DNA from: Hyphomicrobium_A sp963812795
GTDB lineage: Bacteria > Pseudomonadota > Alphaproteobacteria > Rhizobiales > Hyphomicrobiaceae
Assembly (NCBI GenBank): GCA_963812795.1
Contig: CAWEWG010000005.1
Coordinates: 1 to 64,000 of the forward strand
Direction of reading: 5' to 3'
Length of the DNA: 64,000 nt
Part shown: positions 7,961-15,841 of the stretch, one piece after another
Position numbering within the stretch: the first letter of the stretch is position 1
Layout of the letters: each line of letters starts with the position of its first letter
Translations under genes and position numbers: made by a program
The notes under the pieces: generated by a model
Databases searched by the model: none
What the model was told of the DNA's origin: nothing
Seen by the model: the letters and a program-made list of their open reading frames with translations, nothing else

Positions 7961-7988
7961 TCGCCGTCTTCCAGATGGTGGTGCCGGC

Positions 7989-9893
7989 GTGGGGCGCCGG
8001 ATACGCGACGCGCGCATGATGGCCGTGGCCGATCCCGCCGCCCTCTGTCAGTTCGGCCTCATCGGACTATCCTTCCTGGCGCTGACGCACGCGTACGTGA
8101 CGTCCGACTTCACCGTCGCCAACGTCGTCTCCAACTCGCATTCGACCAAGCCGCTGCTCTATCGCATCTCCGGCGTGTGGGGGAACCACGAAGGCTCGAT
8201 GGTGCTGTGGGTGATGATCCTGGCGCTGTTCGGCGCCGCGGTCGCCGCTTTCGGCCGCAACCTGCCGCTCACCCTCAAGGCCAACGTGCTCGCCGTGCAA
8301 TCGTCGATTGCCGTGGCCTTCCTGCTGTTCATTCTGCTGACGTCTAATCCATTCCTGCGCATGAACCCGTCGCCCGCCGACGGCAGCGGCCTCAATCCGA
8401 TCCTGCAGGATCCGGCGCTCGCCTTCCATCCGCCGTTTCTCTACACGGGCTACGTCGGCTTCTCGATCGCCTTCTCGTTCGCCATCGCCGCGCTGATCGA
8501 AGGACGCATCGACGCCGCCTGGGCGCGCTGGGTGCGGCCATGGACGCTCGCCGCCTGGATGTGCCTCACCATCGGCATCGCCATGGGCTCGTGGTGGGCC
8601 TACTACGAGCTCGGCTGGGGCGGCTGGTGGTTCTGGGATCCGGTCGAGAACGCCTCGTTCATGCCCTGGCTGGCCGGCACGGCGCTGCTGCATTCGGCAC
8701 TCGTCATGGAGAAGCGCGACGCGCTGAAGGTGTGGACGGTGCTGCTCGCCATCCTCACCTTCTCGCTGTCGCTGATGGGCACCTTCCTCGTGCGCTCGGG
8801 CGTGCTCACCTCGGTGCACGCGTTCGCCGTCGATCCGCAGCGCGGCATTTTCATCCTCGCCATCATGACGATCTTCACCGGCGGCGGCCTTGCGCTGTTT
8901 GCCTGGCGCGCGCGCGATCTGCGCCAGGGCGGCATCTTCGCGCCGATCAGCCGCGAGGGCGCCCTCGTTCTCAACAACATCCTGCTGACGACGGCGTGCG
9001 CCACCGTGCTGGTCGGCACCCTCTATCCGCTGCTGCTCGAATCGCTCACCGGCGACAAGATCTCCGTCGGTCCGCCGTACTTCGATTGGACGTTCGGACC
9101 GCTGATGGTGCCGCTGCTGCTGGCGCTGCCGTTCGGGCCGTTCCTCGCCTGGAAGCGCGGCGACGTGCTGGGCGCCGCGCAGCGGCTGATGTTCGCCGCC
9201 ATGCTGGCCGTCGTCGTCATGGTGCTGGCGCTGGCCGTCTATCACCGCGGTCCCTGGCTGGCGCCGTTCGGCCTCGCGCTCGGCGTTTTCGTCATGGCCG
9301 GCGCCGTGTCGGATCTCGCCTGGCGCATACGCCTCGGCAGCGTGCCGCTGGCGGAAGCCTGGCGCCGCTTCGTCAATCTGCCGCGTTCGGCCATCGGCTC
9401 GCCGCTGGCGCACTTCGGTATCGGCATGCTGGTCGTCGGCGTCGTCGCCACCAGCGCCTACCGCGAAGAACGCATCGTCATCATGAAGCCGGGCGAACAG
9501 CTCGCGCTTGCCGGCTATGACCTCACCTTCAAAGGCGTGGCTCCGGCGACTGGCCCCAACTATCGCGAGGAGGTCGCCGTGTTCGACGTGGCGCGCGGCG
9601 GCGCGCCGATTGCGCGTCTCGAGCCGTCGCGGCGCATCTACGACATGCCGCCGGAGCCGACCACCGAGGCCGGCATCCATGTCGCCTGGCGCGGCGATCT
9701 CTACGTGGTGCTGGGCGACAAGCAGACCGCCGGCGGCTACGCGGTACGCGTCTACTTCAATCCCCTGGTGCGGTTCATCTGGCTCGGCGCCGTCGTCATG
9801 TTCCTGGCCGGCGCGGTGTCGCTGTCGGATCGCCGCCTGCGCGTCGGCGCTCCGGGACGCGCCCGCCGCATCGCCGCGGCTCCCGCCGAATGA
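7989..9893 (+). CDS. ccmF: Heme lyase subunit CcmF (CycK), N-terminus disturbed
   Basis: CcmF is the multi-helix membrane core of system I heme ligation. The open frame begins inside the protein, and matching residues are found in other frames back to about 7840 (GHFALI..., VAVFQMVVPAWGA). It contains HAYVTSDFTVANVVSNSHS, SGVWGNHEGSMVLWVMILAL, the tryptophan-rich WWD heme-binding motif GWGGWWFWDPVENASFMPW at roughly residues 212-230, and several conserved His residues. The length from 7989 is 634 residues, near the family norm of about 650-660. It overlaps ccmH by four bases (ATGA). Only the N-terminal 40-50 residues are disrupted by indels. Confidence 0.9.
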   Translation: MGRRIRDARMMAVADPAALCQFGLIGLSFLALTHAYVTSDFTVANVVSNSHSTKPLLYRISGVWGNHEGSMVLWVMILALFGAAVAAFGRNLPLTLKANVLAVQSSIAVAFLLFILLTSNPFLRMNPSPADGSGLNPILQDPALAFHPPFLYTGYVGFSIAFSFAIAALIEGRIDAAWARWVRPWTLAAWMCLTIGIAMGSWWAYYELGWGGWWFWDPVENASFMPWLAGTALLHSALVMEKRDALKVWTVLLAILTFSLSLMGTFLVRSGVLTSVHAFAVDPQRGIFILAIMTIFTGGGLALFAWRARDLRQGGIFAPISREGALVLNNILLTTACATVLVGTLYPLLLESLTGDKISVGPPYFDWTFGPLMVPLLLALPFGPFLAWKRGDVLGAAQRLMFAAMLAVVVMVLALAVYHRGPWLAPFGLALGVFVMAGAVSDLAWRIRLGSVPLAEAWRRFVNLPRSAIGSPLAHFGIGMLVVGVVATSAYREERIVIMKPGEQLALAGYDLTFKGVAPATGPNYREEVAVFDVARGGAPIARLEPSRRIYDMPPEPTTEAGIHVAWRGDLYVVLGDKQTAGGYAVRVYFNPLVRFIWLGAVVMFLAGAVSLSDRRLRVGAPGRARRIAAAPAE

Positions 9894-10384
9894 TCCGTAT
9901 CGCCACCATCGCTGCGTGTCTCGCGCTGGTCTTGAGTGCGGCGGCGCTGGCGGTGGAACCGGACGAGATCCTTCCCGACCCGGCGCTGGAAGCGCGGGCG
10001 CGCTCCATCTCGGCGGGTTTGCGCTGCCTCGTCTGCCAGAACCAATCCATCGACGACAGCAACGCGCCGCTGGCACGCGATCTGCGCCTTCTGGTGCGCG
10101 AGCGGCTGAAGGCCGGCGACAGCGACGCGCAGGTGATGCGCTTCGTCGAGGATCGCTACGGCGAGTTCGTGCTCCTCAACCCGCCGCTCTCGTGGCGCAC
10201 CCTCCTCTTGTGGCTGGCTCCTCTCGTGGCGCTGCTTGCTGCAATCTGGACGACCGCACGCGCCTGGCGGCGGCGGCAGCCGCTGGCAACGGGCGCCGGC
10301 GTCACGCCGCTCTCGGCCGACGAGGAGGACAGGCTGCGCGCCATCCTCGCCGAGAACGAGGGCGAGCCGCCGGTGCGCGACTAG
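9890..10384 (+). CDS. ccmH: Cytochrome c maturation thioreductase CcmH (CycL)
   Basis: CcmH reduces apocytochrome c thiols before heme attachment. The 164-residue product has a signal peptide (IATIAACLALVLSAAALAV), the LRCLVCQNQSI motif with the CxxC redox pair at about residues 46-49, the three-helix bundle around FVEDRYGEFVLLNPP, and a C-terminal membrane helix (LLLWLAPLVALLAAIWTTA). The start overlaps the ccmF stop as ATGA, so translation is probably coupled. The gene is intact. Confidence 0.95.
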   Translation: MIRIATIAACLALVLSAAALAVEPDEILPDPALEARARSISAGLRCLVCQNQSIDDSNAPLARDLRLLVRERLKAGDSDAQVMRFVEDRYGEFVLLNPPLSWRTLLLWLAPLVALLAAIWTTARAWRRRQPLATGAGVTPLSADEEDRLRAILAENEGEPPVRD

Positions 10385-10394
10385 CGCGCAACGA

Positions 10395-11537
10395 CTAGCG
10401 CCTGGATGCCGAGGTCGGAACGCCGCGCGCCTCGATCTTGCCGGTCACGATCTGGCTTTCGCCGGTCAGCGTCTCCAGCAGCAGGCGCGTCGCCAGCCCC
10501 GATGCGGGCATGCGCGAGGCGCGCTCGAAGCCTTCGATGGCGACCTTCAAGCCGGGGCCGTAGCGTCCGTCGCGCGGGCCGGCGTAGAGGCCGCGCGCCG
10601 CCAGCGCGTCCTGCAAGCGGCGAACGTCCTTACGGCTCATCAGTGTCTCGGCCTTGAGGAACGCCTCGAGCGCGGGGGCGAAGGCGAGGGCGTTGACGCC
10701 GGTATTGGCGACGTCATCCGACTTGAAGCGGTGCAGGACTTCGCCGTTGAGCATGATCACCTTCGACTGCACGTAGGTGCCGACGTTGATGCCGACGACC
10801 TCAGGGCCATGCGGCCCATCGACGAGCAGCGGCGAGCCCGAGGAGGCGGCGCCCGTGTCGCAGGTGTGCAGCAGCAGCTGGTCGGGATCGGCGAAATCGC
10901 GGCGGATCGTCGACCAATCGGCATCGTCGAAATCGCGCCGCACGCCGCAGCCGGTGCTGAGCATGGGCTGCCACTTCGGCAGGTCGCGATGGTAGGCGAG
11001 ATTGTAGACCTGCCCTTGCGCCGAAAGCTTGATGACTTCGGCTACTGGCTTTGGGCTGACCTTGAACACACCGGCGCTGCAGACGGGCTTTGCCAAGCGG
11101 ACGATGGCCCAATCGCGTGTCGCGTCGATCGGCGGGTGGACGTTGAGGCGAGTCGATCCGGAGATGACGTTCGGCTCGGGAGCGCCTTCGGCGGCGCCGG
11201 CGATCGGCACGCCCTCGGTGGTGCCATGCAACTTGAACGACAGCTCCGACAGGCGCAGCGGCTTCTCGCCCTTGGTGCGGTAGAGGCAGTGGGAAGCGGT
11301 CGCGACTGTGTCGGGAGCAAGGCAAAACGCCGTGCACACCGAATGTGAGCGGGAATCGTAGAATACCCCCAGCTTGGTGCCGGCCTGGCCCATGCTCTGG
11401 GGCAGCGGCACCCGTTGGTCGGTCCCGAAAACGGACGCTAGGGCCGGGGCTGTCCCGAGGCAGACCAAAAGCCCCAAAATAGGCGGGGCCGGTACTGCTT
11501 TCAGGGCTTTAACGAGGGGTCGTGCTACGCGCTTCAT
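10395..11537 (-). CDS. Secreted trypsin-like serine protease with C-terminal peptidoglycan-binding domain
   Basis: The 380-residue product has a signal peptide (ILGLLVCLGTAPALA) and a chymotrypsin-fold domain with a readable triad: His in TVATASHCLY (about residue 83), Asp in DATRDWAIVRL (about 142), Ser in GAASSGSPLLV (about 233). Several Cys residues could form disulfides. Residues 310-360 (VRRLQDALAARGLYAGPRDG) look like a peptidoglycan-binding-1 repeat, pointing to the periplasm or cell wall. It faces away from the ccm and degP genes and interrupts the ccm-degP order. Its target is unknown. Confidence 0.85.
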   Translation of the reverse strand: MKRVARPLVKALKAVPAPPILGLLVCLGTAPALASVFGTDQRVPLPQSMGQAGTKLGVFYDSRSHSVCTAFCLAPDTVATASHCLYRTKGEKPLRLSELSFKLHGTTEGVPIAGAAEGAPEPNVISGSTRLNVHPPIDATRDWAIVRLAKPVCSAGVFKVSPKPVAEVIKLSAQGQVYNLAYHRDLPKWQPMLSTGCGVRRDFDDADWSTIRRDFADPDQLLLHTCDTGAASSGSPLLVDGPHGPEVVGINVGTYVQSKVIMLNGEVLHRFKSDDVANTGVNALAFAPALEAFLKAETLMSRKDVRRLQDALAARGLYAGPRDGRYGPGLKVAIEGFERASRMPASGLATRLLLETLTGESQIVTGKIEARGVPTSASRR

Positions 11538-11677
11538 ACGCTACTGCCTCGATCCGGGCATGGTGAACGCCCCCTTTATTACCAACTGTTAAGGCAATCG
11601 AAAGGCTGCCGTAATCCCGATCTCGCTAGGCCTCGTAGCGAAGAGATTTCCCTACTTCGCAATGGAGGTTCGTGCGC

Positions 11678-13261
11678 ATGCCCACCCAACCCAGCTCGCC
11701 CGAGGTCGTAGCAAAGAGCGGGCCAAAGAAATCAACCGCCCGCGATTTGCGGCGCCTCGCTGCCGCAGCCGTGGTCGGAGCCGGATTGGTGGGCATCGGC
11801 CTTGCCGACTACTCGGCGCCGGCCGTTGCCCAGTTCAAGCCGGGCACCCCCGCCGAGACGCTGTCGTTCGCCGACATCGTCGACCGCGTGAAACCCGCCG
11901 TCGTATCGATCTCGACGACCAACGAGGTGAAGGTCGCCGACCGCGGCAACCGCAGTCCTGGTGCTGGCCCCGGCGCCCCTGGAGCCGGCCCGGGTGGACG
12001 CCCGTTCGAGGGCATTCCCGGCCTGCCCGACGACCATCCGCTGAACGAGTTCTTCAAGAACATGCCGGGCGGTCCCGGCGGCGGTGGCGGCAACCCGATG
12101 CAGCAGCGTCCGCGTCAGGCGGCCGGCTCCGGCTTCGTCGTTTCGGCTGACGGCTACATCGTCACCAACAATCACGTCGTCGACGGCGCCACCAAGGTGA
12201 AGGTGAGCTTCGACGATCAGGAAGAGATCGACGCCAAGATCGTCGGCACCGACTCGCGCACCGATCTGGCACTGCTGAAGATCGAGCCGAAGAAGCCGCT
12301 GACCGTCCTCAAGTTCGCGCAGAAGAACCCGCGCGTCGGCGAATGGGTGCTGGCGGTCGGCAATCCGTTCGGCCTCGGCGGCACGGTCACCGCCGGCATC
12401 GTGTCGGCGCTCGCCCGTAACATCGGCGGCCCGTACGACTACATGCAGATCGACGCTGCCGTGAACCACGGCAACTCCGGCGGCCCGACCTTCAACCTCG
12501 AAGGCGACGTCGTCGGCGTCAACACGGCGATCTACAGCCCCACCGGCGGCAACGTCGGCATCGCCTTCGCGGTGCCTTCCGACACCGTCAAGCGCGTCGT
12601 CGAGCAGCTCGAGAAGGGCGGCACGGTCAGCCGCGGCTGGCTGGGCGTCAAGATCCAGAACATCGACAAGGATCTTGCCGGCAGCCTCGGCCTGAAGGAG
12701 CCGAAGGGCGCCATCATCAGCGAAGTGATGGCCAATGGCCCGGCGGCCGGTTCGGGCCTCAAGGTCGAGGACGCGATCCTGTCGATCGATAGCAAGCCGA
12801 TCGAGGACAGCCGCGATCTCGCCCGCACCATCGCCGACCTGCCGGCCCAGTCGACGGTCGACGTGAAGGTGTGGCGCAACAAGGCCGAGCAGACGGTCAA
12901 GGTGAAGCTCGGTACGTACCCGAACACCGCGGAGGCGTCCGAAGGCGCCACTGAGCCCGAGGAGCCGAAGGATCTGGGCGGCAACGTCGACCTGAAGCAG
13001 CTCGGCCTCAGCGTCAAGCAGGGCCCCGGCAAGGACGGCGTCGTCATCTCCGACGTCGATCCGAACTCGGACGCAGCCATGAAGGGCATCAAGGAGGGCG
13101 ACATCGTCCTCAAGGCGGGCAACGAGACCGTTTCCTCGCCGCAGGATGTCGCCAAGGCCGTGAAGAAGGCGCAGGACGAGGGCGCGCCCGCCGTCATGTT
13201 CCACATCAAGCGCAGCGGCGACCAGACGGTGCTGGTGGCCATCCCGCTCAACAAGAGCTGA
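11678..13261 (+). CDS. degP: Periplasmic Do-type serine protease DegP/HtrA
   Basis: DegP-family enzymes degrade or refold damaged envelope proteins. The start ATG at 11678 has GGAGG nine bases upstream; a GTG at 11672 is too close to it. Residues 20-50 form a long signal peptide ending SAPAVAQF. The triad is visible: His about 165 in VTNNHVVDG, Asp about 195 in DSRTDLALLKI, Ser about 267 in NHGNSGGPTFN. Two PDZ domains follow (GWLGVKIQNIDKDLA and QLGLSVKQGPG regions). A Gly/Pro-rich LA-loop segment (about residues 90-140) is typical. The gene order with the next regulator, kinase and glnE is conserved in rhizobial relatives. Confidence 0.95.
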   Translation: MPTQPSSPEVVAKSGPKKSTARDLRRLAAAAVVGAGLVGIGLADYSAPAVAQFKPGTPAETLSFADIVDRVKPAVVSISTTNEVKVADRGNRSPGAGPGAPGAGPGGRPFEGIPGLPDDHPLNEFFKNMPGGPGGGGGNPMQQRPRQAAGSGFVVSADGYIVTNNHVVDGATKVKVSFDDQEEIDAKIVGTDSRTDLALLKIEPKKPLTVLKFAQKNPRVGEWVLAVGNPFGLGGTVTAGIVSALARNIGGPYDYMQIDAAVNHGNSGGPTFNLEGDVVGVNTAIYSPTGGNVGIAFAVPSDTVKRVVEQLEKGGTVSRGWLGVKIQNIDKDLAGSLGLKEPKGAIISEVMANGPAAGSGLKVEDAILSIDSKPIEDSRDLARTIADLPAQSTVDVKVWRNKAEQTVKVKLGTYPNTAEASEGATEPEEPKDLGGNVDLKQLGLSVKQGPGKDGVVISDVDPNSDAAMKGIKEGDIVLKAGNETVSSPQDVAKAVKKAQDEGAPAVMFHIKRSGDQTVLVAIPLNKS

Positions 13262-13287
13262 GCCGGGATCACGAGGTCTGAAGTCAT

Positions 13288-13324
13288 GGCGGCTCGCACC
13301 CTCCTTTCGAGAGTGCGGGCCGCC
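13288..13324 (+). terminator. Hairpin downstream of degP
   Basis: GGCGGCTCGCAC (13288-13299) pairs with GTGCGGGCCGCC (13313-13324), 12 base pairs with one G-U, loop of 13 bases. It lies 27 bases after the degP stop. No T-run follows, so it may be a transcript-end stabiliser or factor-assisted terminator. Confidence 0.55.
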
Positions 13325-13363
13325 TCGACGTTCGGACTAGCGCGGGGCACAATGCGAATCGGG

Positions 13364-13441
13364 GCTAGTGTGATGATCGAGAAATTCGCCGTCATCAGCG
13401 GCGAGATACCAAGCGAATTTCTCGATCTGAATCACACTAGC
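13364..13441 (+). repeat. Large inverted repeat, CTAGTG-ended element A
   Basis: The sequence starts GCTAGTGTGAT and ends ATCACACTAGC, with a second inner pair (GAGAAATTCG against CGAATTTCTC), giving an imperfect hairpin of about 78 bases. It lies between degP and the next regulator gene. It shares its CTAGTG/CACTAG ends with the neighbour at 13454-13531, suggesting related elements of one dispersed palindrome family. Confidence 0.8.
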
Positions 13442-13453
13442 AAGTTTATGCTT

Positions 13454-13531
13454 CTAGTGCCCCTCATGATTCCGAAGTTCGCTCCAGGTCCAAGTAGCGA
13501 ACTCCGGCGAACTTCGGAATCGGGGCACTAG
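13454..13531 (+). repeat. Large inverted repeat, CTAGTG-ended element B
   Basis: CTAGTGCCCC at the left pairs with GGGGCACTAG at the right, and inside it ATTCCGAAGTTCG pairs with CGAACTTCGGAAT. At about 78 bases it is the same length as element A, separated from it by 12 bases. It ends 30 bases before the regulator start codon, so a read-through transcript would carry it as a leader hairpin. Confidence 0.8.
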
Positions 13532-13561
13532 AGCTTCGAGAACGACTAGAGCGGTGAAGAA

Positions 13562-14242
13562 ATGCACGTGCTGGTGGTCGAGGACGACCGGGAAACCGCC
13601 CACTTCCTGCAGAAGGCGCTGAAGGAAAGCGGCCATGGCGCCGATCTTGCCGAGGACGGCGAGACGGGCCAGTCGCTGGCCGAACAGGGTGTCTACGACG
13701 TGCTCATCGTCGACCGCATGCTGCCGCGCCTCGACGGGCTGTCGATGATCCGCGAATTGCGCAACAGGGGTGTGCGCACGCCGGTGCTCATTCTTTCCGC
13801 GCTGGGCGAGGTCGACGACCGGGTGAAAGGCCTGCGCGCCGGCGGCGACGACTATCTGACGAAGCCCTACGCCTATTCGGAGCTGCTCGCGCGTGTCGAA
13901 GCGCTGGCCCGCCGCGCGGTGCCCGAGGAGCAGGAGACGCGCTACGTCGTCGACGGCCTGGTGCTCGACCGCCTGTCGCACCGCGTCACGCGCGACGGCG
14001 AAGCCATTCAGTTGCAGCCGCGCGAATACCGGCTGCTCGAGTATCTCATGAAGCATGCCGGGCAGGTGGTGACGCGCACCATGCTGCTCGAGCACGTCTG
14101 GGACTATCACTTCGATCCGCAGACCAACGTCATCGACGTGCACGTGTCGCGGCTGCGCGCCAAGATAGACAAGAACTTCGACAAGCCCTTGCTGCATACC
14201 GTGCGTGGGGCTGGATATACGATCCGCGATGGCCCTGCCTGA
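13562..14242 (+). CDS. OmpR-family response regulator downstream of degP
   Basis: The 226-residue regulator has a receiver domain (E7-D8-D9, phosphoacceptor Asp51 in LIVDRMLPR, SALGEVDDRVKGL, Lys in LTKPYAYSELL) and a winged-helix domain (LQPREYRLLEYLMKH, IDVHVSRLRAKIDK, VRGAGYTI). The VDRMLP phosphorylation loop and the GGDDYLTKPYAY segment resemble the CpxR/TctD-like regulators found after degP in Rhizobiales. It overlaps the kinase gene by 14 bases, so the pair is one operon. It may respond to envelope stress, judging by the degP neighbour, but no operator was identified. Confidence 0.92.
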   Translation: MHVLVVEDDRETAHFLQKALKESGHGADLAEDGETGQSLAEQGVYDVLIVDRMLPRLDGLSMIRELRNRGVRTPVLILSALGEVDDRVKGLRAGGDDYLTKPYAYSELLARVEALARRAVPEEQETRYVVDGLVLDRLSHRVTRDGEAIQLQPREYRLLEYLMKHAGQVVTRTMLLEHVWDYHFDPQTNVIDVHVSRLRAKIDKNFDKPLLHTVRGAGYTIRDGPA

Positions 14243-15632
14243 TCGCCTCGCCCGCGCGGTTTCGACCACCGCCTTCCGCATGGCCGCGGTCACGGCGGCC
14301 GCGTATCTGGCGTTCGCCGGGATCGCCGTCGGGCTGTTGCTGTGGCAAACCAACCGCGTCTTGACGAACGAGGTGCTGGCGACGCTGCACGCCGAAGCCG
14401 AGGTGCTGAAGGCGGAAGCGCAGGCGGGCGACAAGGCGGCGCTGGTGCGGGCTGTCGAGGCGCGCAGCCGTCCGGGTGGACCTGGCCTCTATTATCTCGG
14501 CGATGCCTCGGGCACGAAGTTGGCCGGCAACCTAAGCCGGCTGCCGCCCGAGATTCTCGGGAGTGCCGGCGGTGGCGTATTTCGCTATGCGCCGGATGCT
14601 CGCGGCGGCGGCGAGCGGCTAGCCGCTGCCATTCCGGTTGCCCTGCCCGATGGCGAGCAGCTTATCGTCGGCCGTGACGTCGACGAGCAGCGCCGGTTCG
14701 CCAGCGAGATGGGCACGGTCTACTTCCTCGCCCTCGTCGTCTTGACGCTCGGCGGCCTCATCGCCGGTTTCGCCGTCAGCCGCGTCGCCTTGAAGCGCAT
14801 CGAGACCGTCAACGTCGCCGCGCGCTCGATCATGGCCGGCGACATGACGCGCCGCATTGCCGTAACCGGCGCCGGCGACGAGTTCGATGTGCTGGCGACC
14901 AACCTCAACGCCATGCTCGAGCGCATCGAGGCGCTGATGAGCGGCCTGCGCGAAGTTTCCGATAACATCGCCCACGATCTGAAGACGCCATTGTCGCGCC
15001 TGCGCAACTCGGCCGAGGCGGCACTGCGCGAGACGGGGGCGGACGCCTACCGCGAGGGCCTGGAGCACACGATCGAGAAGGCCGACGAGCTGATCAAGAC
15101 GTTCAACAGTCTTTTGCTCGTCGCTCGCCTGGAAGCCGGCGCGCTGGAGGAGAACGCCGAGCGTTTCGACGTCGGGCGCGCGGTGCGCGACGTCGCCGAG
15201 CTGTACGAGCCCGTCGCCGAGGAGCGCGGCATGGGGCTCGCGGTCAACGTGAAGTCGGGCCCGCAGCTCACCGGCAACCAGCAGCTCGTCGTCCAGGCGG
15301 TCGCCAACCTCATCGAGAACGCCATCAAGTATTCCGGCAAGCCGAGCGATGCCGGCAGCGGCGCGGCGATATCCATCGACCTCGCCGAGTTGCCCGATGC
15401 CATCGAGATCGCCGTCGCCGACAACGGGCCGGGCATCGCGCCGGAAGACCGCGCGCGCGTCTTGAAGCGCTTCGTGCGCCTCGAAAAGAGCCGAACCGAA
15501 CCCGGGACAGGCCTCGGCCTTAGCCTGGTGCAAGCGGTGGCGCGTCTGCACGGCGGCTCGGTTCGGCTGGAGGACAATCGGCCGGGCCTGCGCGTGGTGC
15601 TGACGCTTCCGAAGCGTGAAGATGACCGGTAA
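14229..15632 (+). CDS. Membrane sensor histidine kinase with HAMP domain
   Basis: The ATG at 14229, inside the end of the regulator gene, gives a 467-residue kinase with a first membrane helix (about residues 15-37), a periplasmic region of about 120 residues, a second helix (YFLALVVLTLGGLIAGFAVS), a HAMP domain (AARSIMAGDMTRRIAVTG), phosphoacceptor His249 in DNIAHDLKTPLSRL, an N-box (VANLIENAIKYS) and G-boxes (VADNGPGIAPED, GTGLGLSLV). It is the partner of the regulator encoded just upstream. The earlier in-frame GTG at 14205 would only lengthen the cytoplasmic N-terminus. Confidence 0.93.
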   Translation: MALPDRLARAVSTTAFRMAAVTAAAYLAFAGIAVGLLLWQTNRVLTNEVLATLHAEAEVLKAEAQAGDKAALVRAVEARSRPGGPGLYYLGDASGTKLAGNLSRLPPEILGSAGGGVFRYAPDARGGGERLAAAIPVALPDGEQLIVGRDVDEQRRFASEMGTVYFLALVVLTLGGLIAGFAVSRVALKRIETVNVAARSIMAGDMTRRIAVTGAGDEFDVLATNLNAMLERIEALMSGLREVSDNIAHDLKTPLSRLRNSAEAALRETGADAYREGLEHTIEKADELIKTFNSLLLVARLEAGALEENAERFDVGRAVRDVAELYEPVAEERGMGLAVNVKSGPQLTGNQQLVVQAVANLIENAIKYSGKPSDAGSGAAISIDLAELPDAIEIAVADNGPGIAPEDRARVLKRFVRLEKSRTEPGTGLGLSLVQAVARLHGGSVRLEDNRPGLRVVLTLPKREDDR

Positions 15633-15660
15633 GCCTCGCGCATCTTGCAGAACCAGCCTG

Positions 15661-15772
15661 CTTCTCCCTCCCCCTTGACGGGGGAGGGGCGGGGTGGGGG
15701 TGGTGCACTACCTTAGATGTTGTGGACACCCCCCTCCCCAACCCTCCCCCACAAGGGGGGAGGGAGCCGCGC
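15661..15772 (+). repeat. C/G-rich palindromic intergenic repeat
   Basis: The left part (CTCCCTCCCCCTTGACGGGGGAGGG) and the right part (CCTCCCCCACAAGGGGGGAGGG) are each hairpins, and they also pair with one another around GGGGTGGGGGTG and CACCCCCCTCCCC. This form of intergenic repeat is common in alphaproteobacterial genomes. It fills most of the gap between the kinase gene and glnE. An in-frame ATG-less extension of glnE runs through it and should not be read as coding. Confidence 0.8.
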
Positions 15773-15841
15773 GAGTTTCGCGTCAGCTGGCGAGGCTCTA
15801 AGACAACCTCGGTTGGCGCGACGATAGGGGCGATCGGGAGC

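Noticed and set aside
8067..10076. 669-codon open frame on the minus strand
   Set aside because: Antisense shadow of ccmF/ccmH in GC-rich sequence; composition (runs of Arg, Glu, Gln, His) is typical of a shadow and no motif is recognisable.
14205..14228. Upstream GTG start for the second kinase
   Set aside because: It lies further inside the regulator gene and adds residues without family support; the ATG at 14229 fits better.
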